This document shows, in pieces, positions 17,202 to 25,029 of a stretch of DNA of 64,000 nucleotides. A program made the position numbers and the translations under genes. The DNA is from Lawsonibacter celer. Lineage in GTDB: Bacteria; Bacillota; Clostridia; Oscillospirales; Oscillospiraceae. Every line of letters begins with the position of its first letter. Position 1 is the first letter of the stretch. The stretch spans positions 1-64,000 of the forward strand of contig NZ_JACOEA010000008.1 in the NCBI RefSeq assembly GCF_014281125.1, given 5' to 3'. Below the pieces are notes generated by a model. That model was given only the letters and a program-made list of their open reading frames with translations. It did not search any database and was not told where the DNA came from.

Positions 17202-18039
17202 ATTCCTTTTTCTTTTGCAGCTCCAGGTTGCGCCGCAGCACCGCCGGCCCCCTCCAGGCAAAGGCGTAGGCGCCGTATTTCTCCTGAAAGGCGCGGTTGG
17301 TGAGTCCCTCCAGGTCCTCCGGGGCCACCCGGGCCACCAGGCCGCAGGTAAACTCGGGCAGTGGCGAGAGGGCGGGATGATCATTGAAGGGGCAAACCCG
17401 CTGGCAGAAGTCGCACCCCCAGACCAGGGGATGGGCTGCCACCAGGGCGTTTTCCTTTTCTGTCAGCTCCCCCTTTTTCTGGGTCAGGTGGGACAGGCAG
17501 CGCTCCAGCGCAAAGCCGTCCGGGCCAAGAGCGCCCCCGGGGCAGGCGGAGACGCAGCGGCCGCAGCCGGGGCAGTCCGGGGAGGGCGGGACCTCCTCCA
17601 CCGGCAGGGGCGCGTCGGTGAGGATGGTGCCCAGGAACAGATAGGTGCCGTAGGGAGGCAGGATCACCAGGCCGTTCCAGCCCATCATGCCCAGTCCGGC
17701 CAGCCGGGCCGCCTCCCGCTCCGGCAGGGGGGAGTTGTCCGCGGCCGGCAAAAACAAATACCCGGGGTAATGTTCCTTCAGAAAACTGCAAACCGTATTC
17801 AGCCGGGCCGTCACCACGGCGTGGTAGTCCCGGCCCCGGGCGTAGAGGGACAGGTTGCCCGGCCGGTTCCCGGCATAGTAGGGGAACGCGGCCACCAGCA
17901 CCGCGGCGGGGCAGGGGCAGGCCTCCTCCGCCCTCTCCCGGGCGGCGGGGGACATAGCGGGCGCCAGGCGGCCATAGGCCACGGCCCCCCAGCCCGCCGC
18001 GCCCGCAGCGGCAAAGGCCGCGTCCAGCCCCGGGATCAT
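17200..18039 (-). CDS. QueG-like epoxyqueuosine reductase, short
   Basis: 279 residues. ADNSPLPEREAARLAGLGMMGWN matches the cobalamin-contacting region of QueG, including the catalytic Asp; two [4Fe-4S] sites follow (CPGCGRCVSACP and CDFCQRVCP). QueG reduces epoxyqueuosine to queuosine in tRNA using cobalamin. The family is normally 300-380 residues; this one lacks part of the N-terminal domain and the HEAT repeats, so it could be a relative with another substrate. Its ATG overlaps the murE stop by 4 nt, so it is translated with murE, an odd pairing. Confidence 0.8.
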   Translation of the reverse strand: MIPGLDAAFAAAGAAGWGAVAYGRLAPAMSPAARERAEEACPCPAAVLVAAFPYYAGNRPGNLSLYARGRDYHAVVTARLNTVCSFLKEHYPGYLFLPAADNSPLPEREAARLAGLGMMGWNGLVILPPYGTYLFLGTILTDAPLPVEEVPPSPDCPGCGRCVSACPGGALGPDGFALERCLSHLTQKKGELTEKENALVAAHPLVWGCDFCQRVCPFNDHPALSPLPEFTCGLVARVAPEDLEGLTNRAFQEKYGAYAFAWRGPAVLRRNLELQKKKE

Positions 18040-19553
18040 GTGCGGTCGTACCGGGCCAGCGCCGCCTGGGCCAGCTGCCCGTCCGTGGCGCAGGGCTCGG
18101 GTCCGTTTTTCCGCTTCTGCTGCATTTCACACCCCTTGCCCGCCAGGAGCACCACGGCGGGGCGGCTGGCCCCCAGGATCGCCTGCTCCACTGCGGCGGG
18201 GCGGTCAGGGACAACCGTATAGCTCTTTCCGTGGGGCGCAATGAAGCGCCCGATATCCGCGCAGATGTCCGCCACCGCCTCGGGCCCCGGGTCGTCCTCG
18301 GTGAGGAAAATCCGGTCGGCCAGCGCGCCGGCGGCGTTTCCCATGCCCGCCCGGCGGTCAATTCCCTTGCCGCCGGTGCAGCCGAAGAGTACCGTCAGCT
18401 CCCGGTCCGGGTATTCCGCCCGGATGGAGCGCAGGGCGGTCTCCAGGCTCATGCCGTTGTGGGAGTAGTCCACGACGACGGAAATCTGCCCATCGGCGCT
18501 GGCATAGTGCTCCATGCGGCCGGGGACAAAGGCCCTGAGCAAGCCCTCCTCCACATATTCCGGAGGTATGTCATAGCACTCGGCCACGGCGGCGGCTGCC
18601 AGGGCGTTCTCCACGTTGAAGAGCCCCGGGGTGGAGATGGCCAACTCCCGGGCGTACCGGGGGGTGCGCACCTGAAATCGGATAAGCCCGTCCTCCTTGC
18701 GCACCCCGCTGCCGTACACCTGGGCGGAGGGGTCTTTCCGGGAAAAGGAGATCACCCGCTCACAGGCGGACGCGGCGGCGGCTATTTCCGATGCGTGGTC
18801 GCAGTCCAGATTGATGCACGCGGTGCGGGCCTGGCGGAAGATCAGCAGCTTGGAGGCCAGGTAGTCGGCCAGGTCCGGGTGTTCGATGGGGGAGATGTGG
18901 TCCTCCCCGATGTTGAGAAACACCGCGCAGGACAGGTCCACCCCGATGACCCGGCCGTATTTCAGAGCCTGGCTGGACACCTCCATGGTCAGGTAGTCCG
19001 CCCCCACCGAGGCGGCGTTGAACAGGTGCCGCTGCAGGTCCAGGGGCTCGGGCGTGGTGAGCTTGGCAGGCCGCCGCTCCACCCCGTCGTCGGTAATGAT
19101 GGTGGACAGCAGAGCGCTCTCCCTGTGCTTTTGGGCGGCCAGCCAGCAGTCCAGAATGGATTTCAGGTAATAGGCCGTGGTGGTCTTTCCCTTAGTACCT
19201 GTCAGACCAGTGATCCACAGCGTCCCGGATGGGTGCCCCCAGGCCAGGTCGGCCAGCAAGCCCATGGCGGTGCGGATATCGGTCACCCGGATACAGGGGA
19301 TGGGTGCGGGGTAGGCGCGCTCGCTCACATAGGCAAAGGCCCCCTTGGCCGCCGCGTCCAACAGATACTGCTCCTTAAACCGCGCGCCCTTGCAGAGGAA
19401 CAAGGTGCCCGGGGTGACCACCTGGGAGTCACAGGACACCAGGGACACCGGCCGGGTCAGGGCGGCGGGCAGGGGAGTGCGCTCCGCCAGGAGCCCATGG
19501 CGGAGCAGCAGCTGATAATAGTCCCCCAGAGGGAGACGGGGGCGGTTTGTCAT
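18036..19553 (-). CDS. murE: MurE-type UDP-MurNAc-tripeptide ligase with atypical specificity motif
   Basis: 505 residues. The three Mur-ligase domains are present: N-terminal UDP-binding part, ATP loop GLTGTKGKTTTAYYL near residue 115, EVSSQALKYGR carbamylated-lysine/metal region, and the C-terminal domain. MurE adds the third residue (meso-DAP or L-Lys) to the peptidoglycan stem. The position that reads DNPR in DAP-adding enzymes is DDPG here (FLTEDDPGPEAV), so meso-DAP is not the expected substrate; L-Lys or another diamine is possible. GGAGG is 9 nt before the ATG. It is far from a mur/dcw cluster and overlaps the queG-like gene, suggesting a second copy. Confidence 0.88.
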   Translation of the reverse strand: MTNRPRLPLGDYYQLLLRHGLLAERTPLPAALTRPVSLVSCDSQVVTPGTLFLCKGARFKEQYLLDAAAKGAFAYVSERAYPAPIPCIRVTDIRTAMGLLADLAWGHPSGTLWITGLTGTKGKTTTAYYLKSILDCWLAAQKHRESALLSTIITDDGVERRPAKLTTPEPLDLQRHLFNAASVGADYLTMEVSSQALKYGRVIGVDLSCAVFLNIGEDHISPIEHPDLADYLASKLLIFRQARTACINLDCDHASEIAAAASACERVISFSRKDPSAQVYGSGVRKEDGLIRFQVRTPRYARELAISTPGLFNVENALAAAAVAECYDIPPEYVEEGLLRAFVPGRMEHYASADGQISVVVDYSHNGMSLETALRSIRAEYPDRELTVLFGCTGGKGIDRRAGMGNAAGALADRIFLTEDDPGPEAVADICADIGRFIAPHGKSYTVVPDRPAAVEQAILGASRPAVVLLAGKGCEMQQKRKNGPEPCATDGQLAQAALARYDRT

Positions 19554-19606
19554 CCGGGTTCACCTCCTCAGGTGTTGGGTGGGTGCGTCCCCCGAGTGGG
19601 GACGCA

Positions 19607-19806
19607 GGGCCCAGACCATTTCTTTTTGACGGGCCAAAAAGAAACGGTCCGGGACTCCAAAGAAAAAGCCTGACATTCATCTAAACCCTTGACTTCTATT
19701 GGTCGGCGCGCCTGTCAGGGCGGCCCCGGCGGTTCCTTCGGCGGCTCAGCCGCCTTCCCTGGCAGTGAATCGGCCTGGCGCACCCCAGTAAGGCGCGCCT
19801 CGCGGG
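19607..19806 (+). repeat. Dispersed ~200-bp repeat, copy A
   Basis: Matches 50037-50227 in reverse complement over almost its full length, including GGGCCCAGACCATT, CGGGACTCCAAAGAAAAA, CCCTTGACTTCTATTGG, GCGCGCCTGTCAGGGCGG and CTTCGGCGGCTCAGCCGCC. It contains a hairpin with arms TTTCTTTTTG/CAAAAAGAAA and has no coding potential. It lies upstream of murE, in the opposite direction. Confidence 0.85.
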
Positions 19807-19839
19807 ATGGCCGCGGAGCTTCGCCCCCAGGGGGTACAT

Positions 19840-19962
19840 CCAATAGGGGGGACCGCAGTCCCCCCTGATTGGTCGTTTTAAGGAGGGGGTGCAGGGGGAG
19901 GGAAATCGAAATCCCTCCCCCTGCCGATTCTTTTCCCCCTTTCTCATCGCTGAGAAAGGGGG
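19840..19962. repeat. Cluster of three palindromes between repeat A and XRE gene
   Basis: Three consecutive hairpins: 19840-19872 (CCAAT...ATTGG ends), 19892-19923 (CAGGGGGAGGGA arm) and 19935-19962 (CCCCCTTTCTCA / TGAGAAAGGGGG, loop TCGC). None is followed by a T-run. With copy A they fill the 429-bp gap; no gene is seen. Confidence 0.6.
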
Positions 19963-19982
19963 CCCCCGGAGGGGAGGCCCTC

Positions 19983-20192
19983 CTACCGCTGGTCGGTGCG
20001 GCCCAGCAGAAAATCGGCGCTGACGTGGAAATAATCCGCCATGGCTTTCAGGACGGGCGCATCCGGCTCCCGCTCATTGAGCTCATAGCGGCAATAAGAA
20101 TTGAAGGAAATTCCGATTGCCTCCGCTGCTGCCTTCTGCGGCTCATGTTTCTCTTTTCGCAGCATACGCAGGCGCTGGCCCAAAATTTCCAT
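19983..20192 (-). CDS. Small XRE-family DNA-binding protein
   Basis: 69 residues from the ATG at 20192, with AAGAGGTG just upstream; a longer reading to 20261 lacks a ribosome site and covers the divergent promoter. MEILGQRLRMLRKEKHEPQKAAAEAIGIS...YCRYELNEREPDAPVLKAMADYFHVSADFLLG is a complete Cro/CI-type helix-turn-helix with nothing else. It is divergent from the small gene at 20261 and probably represses itself and that gene by binding the direct repeats at 20208-20250. Confidence 0.88.
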   Translation of the reverse strand: MEILGQRLRMLRKEKHEPQKAAAEAIGISFNSYCRYELNEREPDAPVLKAMADYFHVSADFLLGRTDQR

Positions 20193-20202
20193 AGTACACC
20201 TC

Positions 20203-20231
20203 TTGACATCACCCATTCGGGGGAATATAAT
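20203..20231 (+). promoter_or_regulatory. Promoter of the small gene at 20261
   Basis: Perfect consensus: TTGACA (20203-20208), 17-bp spacer, TATAAT (20226-20231). Confidence 0.85.
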
Positions 20232-20250
20232 TATTTTATCACCCAAACGG
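20208..20250. promoter_or_regulatory. Direct-repeat operator candidate for XRE protein
   Basis: ATCACCCATTCGG (20208-20220) and ATCACCCAAACGG (20238-20250), 30 bp apart, flank the -10 box of the promoter at 20203-20231. Confidence 0.5.
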
Positions 20251-20260
20251 AGGAATTTCA

Positions 20261-20512
20261 ATGAACGACTTCCTAAACTATCTCTACTCCTACGCCATGG
20301 AGCACCTGTACCTCTCCGAGGAGTACCGCCTCAACCGCCGCTGTGCCGAGCGCCATCTTCAACAGCTGGAGGGCGCCCTCACGCCGGAACAGCTCCGCCA
20401 TTTCGAGGTCTACCAGGACAGCGTCGCCCTGTCCGACACGGAGCAGAGCCAAACCCTGTTCCGCGCCGCCCTGAAAATGGGCCTCTATCTGGGAAGCCTA
20501 CACCATCCGTAA
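20261..20512 (+). CDS. Small conserved-looking protein (DUF6809-like)
   Basis: 83 residues: MNDFLNYLYSYAMEHLY... then ERHLQQLEGALTPEQLRHFEVYQD and a C-terminal AALKMGLYLGSL helix. It looks all-helical, with no membrane segment or known catalytic motif. It resembles the small helical proteins filed under DUF6809, but that is from memory. GGAGGAA precedes the ATG, and the promoter is perfect, so it is a real and well expressed gene unless repressed by the XRE protein. Its 3' end overlaps the convergent racemase gene by 15 nt. Function unknown. Confidence 0.7.
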   Translation: MNDFLNYLYSYAMEHLYLSEEYRLNRRCAERHLQQLEGALTPEQLRHFEVYQDSVALSDTEQSQTLFRAALKMGLYLGSLHHP

Positions 20513-21199
20513 TTTATACCCGCAGGCGGTAATACATTCCTCCGCCAGCACGTCCATGGCGTCCAGATAGTAGTCGGGCAGGCTGTGATAGGTCCGATAG
20601 ACGGACAGCTCGGTGCAGGCCAGAATCCCCCCGTCACACCCGGCGGAGCGCAGCCAGCGGTCGATGAGGGCGAATTTCTCCCGGCTGCCCTTCTCCCCCC
20701 GCTTGATCTCGTCGTAGATAATACTCATGACGATTTTCTGCACATCCTCCGGCGGGGAGACGGCCAGAATGCCCTGGGCGGCGCACTCCTTCTGATACAC
20801 CCCGGTCTGAACCGTGCCGTCGGTGGCCAGAATGCCCACCTTGTGCCAGCCCTCCTGCCGGGCCTGGGCCACGGCGCGGCGGGGCATATGGATGATGGGC
20901 ACGCCCAGCTGCTCCTGGAGCCGGTCGGCAAAGAAGTGGGAGGTGTTGCAGGGGATGGCCAGGGCGGTGCAGCCGCTGCGCTCCAGCAGCTGCGCGTCGG
21001 AGAGCAGCCGCCGGAAGCACCCCTCCGCGTCCCCCCCCAGAATGGCGGCCGTGCGGTCGGGCATACCGGTGTCGCTGAGAATAAGGGTGGGCAGGTGCTC
21101 CTGATCGCAGGAGGCCTCAGTGCGGTCCAGGATGCGCTGATAAAAGTCCTGGGTGGCCTGAGGCCCCATGCCGCCCAAAATGCCGAGACGCTGCTCCAT
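20498..21199 (-). CDS. Aspartate/glutamate racemase
   Basis: 233 residues. LGILGGMGPQATQDFYQRI at the N-terminus and the two catalytic cysteines (AIPCNTSHFF near 82 and GILACTELS near 192) identify the PLP-independent aspartate/glutamate racemase family, aspartate type. It interconverts L- and D-aspartate. Its ATG overlaps the stop of the upstream ATP-grasp ligase as TAATG, so the two are made together; in Enterococcus faecium the D-Asp ligase also has a neighbouring aspartate racemase. It should supply D-Asp to that ligase. Confidence 0.88.
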   Translation of the reverse strand: MEQRLGILGGMGPQATQDFYQRILDRTEASCDQEHLPTLILSDTGMPDRTAAILGGDAEGCFRRLLSDAQLLERSGCTALAIPCNTSHFFADRLQEQLGVPIIHMPRRAVAQARQEGWHKVGILATDGTVQTGVYQKECAAQGILAVSPPEDVQKIVMSIIYDEIKRGEKGSREKFALIDRWLRSAGCDGGILACTELSVYRTYHSLPDYYLDAMDVLAEECITACGYKLRMV

Positions 21200-22407
21200 T
21201 ACTTTACCTTCTCCATACAGGAGGCGTACCAGCCCACATAGCGGCGCTGGCCCTTTTTGATGCGCAGGGTGTGCATCAGGCCGTTGTCCGGGGCGTAGAG
21301 CAGGGGGTTGACCGATTTCCCGGCCCCATCCAGTTCCCGCATGGCCTGGTGGTAGTCCCGATTCACATAGTCGTAGGCCACGGCCCTGGGGATCACCCAC
21401 CACAGGTGGCGGTCTTCCACCACGGTCAGCTCACAGGGCTTGTGCTCTATCACGTCCTCCACCAGGTATTTGGCCAGATTGTAGCCCGCGCCGGTGACGT
21501 AGTAATTGCTGCGCCCCTGGCGGCAGTTGATCTCAAAGGCCTTGAACTTGCCGTCGCGCCGGTCGTACTTGATGTCAAAATTGGAGAAGCCCACAAAGCC
21601 GATGGCCTCCAGGAAGCCCCTGAGCTTCTCACACAGCTCCGGCTCCGGCTCGGTGATGATGACCGCGTGGTTGCCGATGGCGTGGGCGGTGTGCTCCTCC
21701 AGCAGGACGTGACCCACGCACATGAGCCGCACCTTTCCGTCAGAGCCGGAGTAGTTGGTGACCACCCGCATGTAGCTGTCATCCCCGGGGATAAAGTCCT
21801 GGATGATGAGGGAATCCTCATACCCGGCGCTGTAGATCTCGTCGATGACCTTGTCCACCTCTTCCCGTGTCTGTAGGACATAGGCCTTCTTCTGGGTGGG
21901 GAAGGGATGCTTCCAGTAGGTGTCCGACTCGGCTGGCTTGACCACAAAGGGCCCGTCGAAAGGCAGGGTAAAGCCGTGCCCCTCCCCCTTGTGGTAGACA
22001 TAGGTGGCCGGGTGGTCGATGCCGTGGCACTCGCACAGGTCGTAGAACTTCTCCTTGTGGATCAGGGTCTCCAGCAGGTCCAGCCTTACATAGGGGGCGA
22101 TGACGTTTTCCGGGTAGTTGGGCAGGTTGGCGGAGATGGCGTTGAGATAGTTGTCCCCGCAGCCCAGCACCAGGATCTTTTTGTCCGGAAACTCTCCTGC
22201 CACCTCGGCGACGTTCTCCAGGACCTTGTCCACCCGGTCGTTGTGCTCCCGCACCCGGTAGTCGATAATCTTGCTGCCCGCGCACACGCTGGCGGGAAAC
22301 ATGCCGTAGACGATGGTTTTGACGCCGTAGGCCTCGTGAAAGGCGCGGGCCATGCTGTATGCGTTGATATCCGAACCCAGCATGACCGGGACAAAGTTAA
22401 CTGCCAT
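21199..22407 (-). CDS. ATP-grasp ligase, D-aspartate ligase-like
   Basis: 402 residues from the ATG at 22407. Whole-length layout and many motifs (PVMLGSDINAYSMARAFHE, DSLIIQDFIPGDDSYMRV, GHVLLEEHTAHAIGNHAVI, GFSNFDIKYD, FEINCRQGRSNYYVTGAGY) fit the D-aspartate ligase described from E. faecium, which joins the beta-carboxylate of D-Asp to the lysine side chain of UDP-MurNAc-pentapeptide. The ATP-grasp metal and Mg-ATP region is the FDIKYD...FEIN part. It is coupled to the aspartate racemase and preceded by a small gene that overlaps it by 11 nt. Another D-amino-acid or carboxylate ligase activity is possible. Confidence 0.78.
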   Translation of the reverse strand: MAVNFVPVMLGSDINAYSMARAFHEAYGVKTIVYGMFPASVCAGSKIIDYRVREHNDRVDKVLENVAEVAGEFPDKKILVLGCGDNYLNAISANLPNYPENVIAPYVRLDLLETLIHKEKFYDLCECHGIDHPATYVYHKGEGHGFTLPFDGPFVVKPAESDTYWKHPFPTQKKAYVLQTREEVDKVIDEIYSAGYEDSLIIQDFIPGDDSYMRVVTNYSGSDGKVRLMCVGHVLLEEHTAHAIGNHAVIITEPEPELCEKLRGFLEAIGFVGFSNFDIKYDRRDGKFKAFEINCRQGRSNYYVTGAGYNLAKYLVEDVIEHKPCELTVVEDRHLWWVIPRAVAYDYVNRDYHQAMRELDGAGKSVNPLLYAPDNGLMHTLRIKKGQRRYVGWYASCMEKVK

Positions 22408-22597
22408 AATACCGCACTCCCTGAAAACTGATTTCATACCAGCTGCCGCCCATGGCCCGCACCTGGCTGTCGGGGCACAGCCGCTCCACCTGGCGCGCCT
22501 GCTCCCGGGACAGCCGCAGTTCCCGCCGGCGGCGCTCCCCGCCGGCAAAGCACTCGGACAAAAGCCGCTCCAGCGCTGTTTTCTCTATTTTTGTCAT
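22397..22597 (-). CDS. Small protein upstream of D-Asp ligase-like gene
   Basis: 66 residues, highly charged in the middle (GGERRRRELRLSREQARQVERL) and ending MGGSWYEISFQGVRYYGS. AAGGAG precedes the ATG, and the gene overlaps the ligase start by 11 nt, so it is probably translated and coupled. No membrane segment, no signal peptide and no known domain; not recognised. It could be a regulator or partner of the ligase. Confidence 0.65.
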   Translation of the reverse strand: MTKIEKTALERLLSECFAGGERRRRELRLSREQARQVERLCPDSQVRAMGGSWYEISFQGVRYYGS

Positions 22598-22660
22598 ATT
22601 CCATTCTCCTTAAGCGGACAGACGAATCGCCTCGCAGAGTTTCCGCCGCCGGCGGGCAAC

Positions 22661-22756
22661 CGCCTCCGCCGTGCGGAGGCGAGGGGGGTATCGGGAAAGC
22701 TGTACCGCTGAACGGCGCAGCTTTCCCGGATCCAGGGGGGAACACAGCCCCCCTGG
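22661..22756. repeat. Cluster of three hairpins downstream of relA
   Basis: CGCCTCCGC/GCGGAGGCG (22661-22681), GGGAAAGCTG/CAGCTTTCCC (22693-22727) and CCAGGGGGG/CCCCCCTGG (22732-22756). No T-run follows any of them. The first gene of the racemase operon begins beyond them, so they may partly insulate it from relA. Confidence 0.6.
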
Positions 22757-22763
22757 AAGCGCT

Positions 22764-24998
22764 TTATCCCGTGGCCCGCTTTACCTGATAGACCCCCTGG
22801 ATCTGGCTGAGCTTGTTGATAACGGCCGCCAGCTCGGTCTGGTTTTTGACCTCCAGGGTAATGCTCACCGCCGCGTATCCGTCGGGCATGGAGCGGGCGG
22901 ACAGGCCGGTGGTCTTGACCTTGGCGGCGGAGAGGGCGGTGGCCACGTCCAGGGTGAGCCCGTCCCGGTCCTTGGCGGAGATATCCAGGGAGGTCTTGTA
23001 GGAGGCCAGCTCCCCCTCGGCCCAGTAGACCTTGATCCAGCGCCCCTCTTCCTCCGGCTTGCGGCGGGCGGGGTCGGCGTTGGGGCAGTCGGCCCGGTGG
23101 ACTGACACGCCGAAGCCCCGGGTGATAAAGCCCACCACCGGGTCCCCGGGCACCGGGGTGCAGCACTTGGCGAACTTGACCAGGCAGTTGTCGATGCCCT
23201 CCACGATGATGCCGGAGACCGAGGATTTGCCCCCCCTGGGGGTGTTGACCACAGCGGTCTGGCCAGTGGCGGGCACCATGCTCTCCGTGGTCTGGGCCAG
23301 CTTCTCTGCGGCGGCGTGCTCGGCCTTGGCACGGCCCAGGCGGGTCATCTCGTCCTTGATGCGCACCACGGCCTTCTGGGCGGACATGCCGCCGTAGCCG
23401 ATGGCGGCGTAAAGCTCGTCCAGGGTGCCGAAGCGCACCTTTTTCAGCACAAAGGGGAGCACGTCCTCGGCGGTGATGGCGGCCATGGTCAGCCCCACGT
23501 GCTTGAGCTCCGACTCAAAGGAGGAGCGGCCGGTGGCGATATTCTCCTCCCGGCGCTCCTTTTTGAACCACTGGCGGATCTTGTTGCGGGCCTCGTTGGA
23601 CTTGCAGATCTTCATCCAGTCCCGGCTGGGCCCCCGGGCGGTCTTGGATGTGATGACCTCCACAATGTCGCCGTTTTTCAGGGGCGTGTCAAAGGTGACG
23701 ATGCGGCCGTTGACCTTGGCCCCGGTCATGCGGTTGCCCACAGCGGAGTGGATGTTATAGGCAAAGTCGATGGGGGTGGCCCCGGCGGGCAGGTTGATCA
23801 CGTCCCCCCGGGGGGTAAACACGAACACCTCGTCGGCGAACATATCCACCTTGAGGGTGCGCACAAACTCGTCCGGGTCCGCGTCCTGCTGGCTCTCCAG
23901 CAGCTTGCGCACCCATTCGAAGGCCTCCTCCGTACCCAGCTTGTCATTGGCCATGCCCTGCTTGTACTTCCAGTGGGCGGCAATGCCGTACTCGGCGGTG
24001 TGGTGCATCTCCCAAGTGCGGATCTGCACCTCAAAGGGAATGCCCTCCCGGCCGATGACCGTGGTGTGCAGGGACTGGTAGCCGTTGGGCTTGGGGGTGC
24101 CGATATAATCCTTAAAGCGGCCCAGCACGGGCTTGAACAGATCGTGAATGCAGCCCAGGACATTATAGCACTCCGGGATGTCGTCCACAATCACCCGGAA
24201 GGCGTACAGGTCAAAAATCTCGTCCAAGGTCTTGTTCTGGGCGTACATCTTGCGGTAGATGGAGTAAATGTGCTTGACCCGGCCGTAGACGGTACACTGG
24301 ATGCCCTCCTCGTCCATACGCTCCTGAATGCGCTTCTGGATGGCCGCCATAAATTCCTCATGGGCGGAGGAGCGGGCGGCCACCTCGTCGGCCACCTCTT
24401 TATAGCCGATGGGGTCCAGGTACTTCAGGGAGGTGTCCTCCAGCTCCCACTTAACCCGCTGCATGCCCAGGCGGTGGGCGATGGGGGCGTAGATCTCCAT
24501 GGTCTCCAGGGCCTTTTCCTTCTGCTTGCGGGGGGACTGGTAGGCCATGGTGCGCATATTGTGCAGCCGGTCGCAGATCTTGATAAGGATCACCCGGATG
24601 TCCTTGGCCATGGCCAGGAGCATCTTGCGCAGGTTCTCCATCTGCTCCTCTTCCTTGGAGGTGTACTGCACCCGGGTCAGCTTGGTGACCCCCTCCACCA
24701 GGTCGGCCACCGTATGGCCGAAGAGCTTGGCGATGTCCTCATGGGTGGCATCCGTGTCCTCGATGACGTCGTGGAGCAGGGCCGCGATGATGGAGTCGGT
24801 GTCCAGCTCCAGGTCCGCCACAATCTCCGCCACGGCCAGAGGGTGGGTGATATAGGGGGAGCCGTCCTTGCGCAGCTGCCCGGCGTGGGCCTTGTCGGCA
24901 TAATTGAACGCGGCGAACAGGCGCTGAGTGTCCAGCGCCGCGTGGTAGGCCTTGATTTTGTCTTCCAGCGCCTGATAGCGCTCCAGGATCGGGTCCAT
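22764..24998 (-). CDS. relA: Bifunctional (p)ppGpp synthetase/hydrolase
   Basis: 744 residues. The HD hydrolase domain has HAGQLRKDGSPYITHPLAVA and LLHDVIEDTDA; the synthetase part has the KHIYSIYRKM, FDLYAFRVIV and EVQIRTWEMHHTAEYGIAAHW segments; then a TGS domain (VFTPRGDVINLPAGATPIDFAY) and a C-terminal ACT domain. It makes and degrades the stringent-response alarmone in the cytoplasm, on starved ribosomes. The ATG at 24998 has GGAG 8 nt upstream. It lies 31 bp after recJ, a usual Firmicutes pairing. Confidence 0.96.
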   Translation of the reverse strand: MDPILERYQALEDKIKAYHAALDTQRLFAAFNYADKAHAGQLRKDGSPYITHPLAVAEIVADLELDTDSIIAALLHDVIEDTDATHEDIAKLFGHTVADLVEGVTKLTRVQYTSKEEEQMENLRKMLLAMAKDIRVILIKICDRLHNMRTMAYQSPRKQKEKALETMEIYAPIAHRLGMQRVKWELEDTSLKYLDPIGYKEVADEVAARSSAHEEFMAAIQKRIQERMDEEGIQCTVYGRVKHIYSIYRKMYAQNKTLDEIFDLYAFRVIVDDIPECYNVLGCIHDLFKPVLGRFKDYIGTPKPNGYQSLHTTVIGREGIPFEVQIRTWEMHHTAEYGIAAHWKYKQGMANDKLGTEEAFEWVRKLLESQQDADPDEFVRTLKVDMFADEVFVFTPRGDVINLPAGATPIDFAYNIHSAVGNRMTGAKVNGRIVTFDTPLKNGDIVEVITSKTARGPSRDWMKICKSNEARNKIRQWFKKERREENIATGRSSFESELKHVGLTMAAITAEDVLPFVLKKVRFGTLDELYAAIGYGGMSAQKAVVRIKDEMTRLGRAKAEHAAAEKLAQTTESMVPATGQTAVVNTPRGGKSSVSGIIVEGIDNCLVKFAKCCTPVPGDPVVGFITRGFGVSVHRADCPNADPARRKPEEEGRWIKVYWAEGELASYKTSLDISAKDRDGLTLDVATALSAAKVKTTGLSARSMPDGYAAVSITLEVKNQTELAAVINKLSQIQGVYQVKRATG

Positions 24999-25029
24999 CA
25001 AATCAGCTCCATTGGGAACGGGACGGCAT

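Noticed and set aside
19696..19947. Open frame in the murE-XRE spacer
   Set aside because: It is made of the dispersed repeat and palindromes and has no ribosome site or protein-like composition.
22412..22548. Longer N-terminus for the D-Asp ligase-like protein
   Set aside because: The extension overlaps the small gene in another frame, has no ribosome site, and the family begins with the PVMLG segment.
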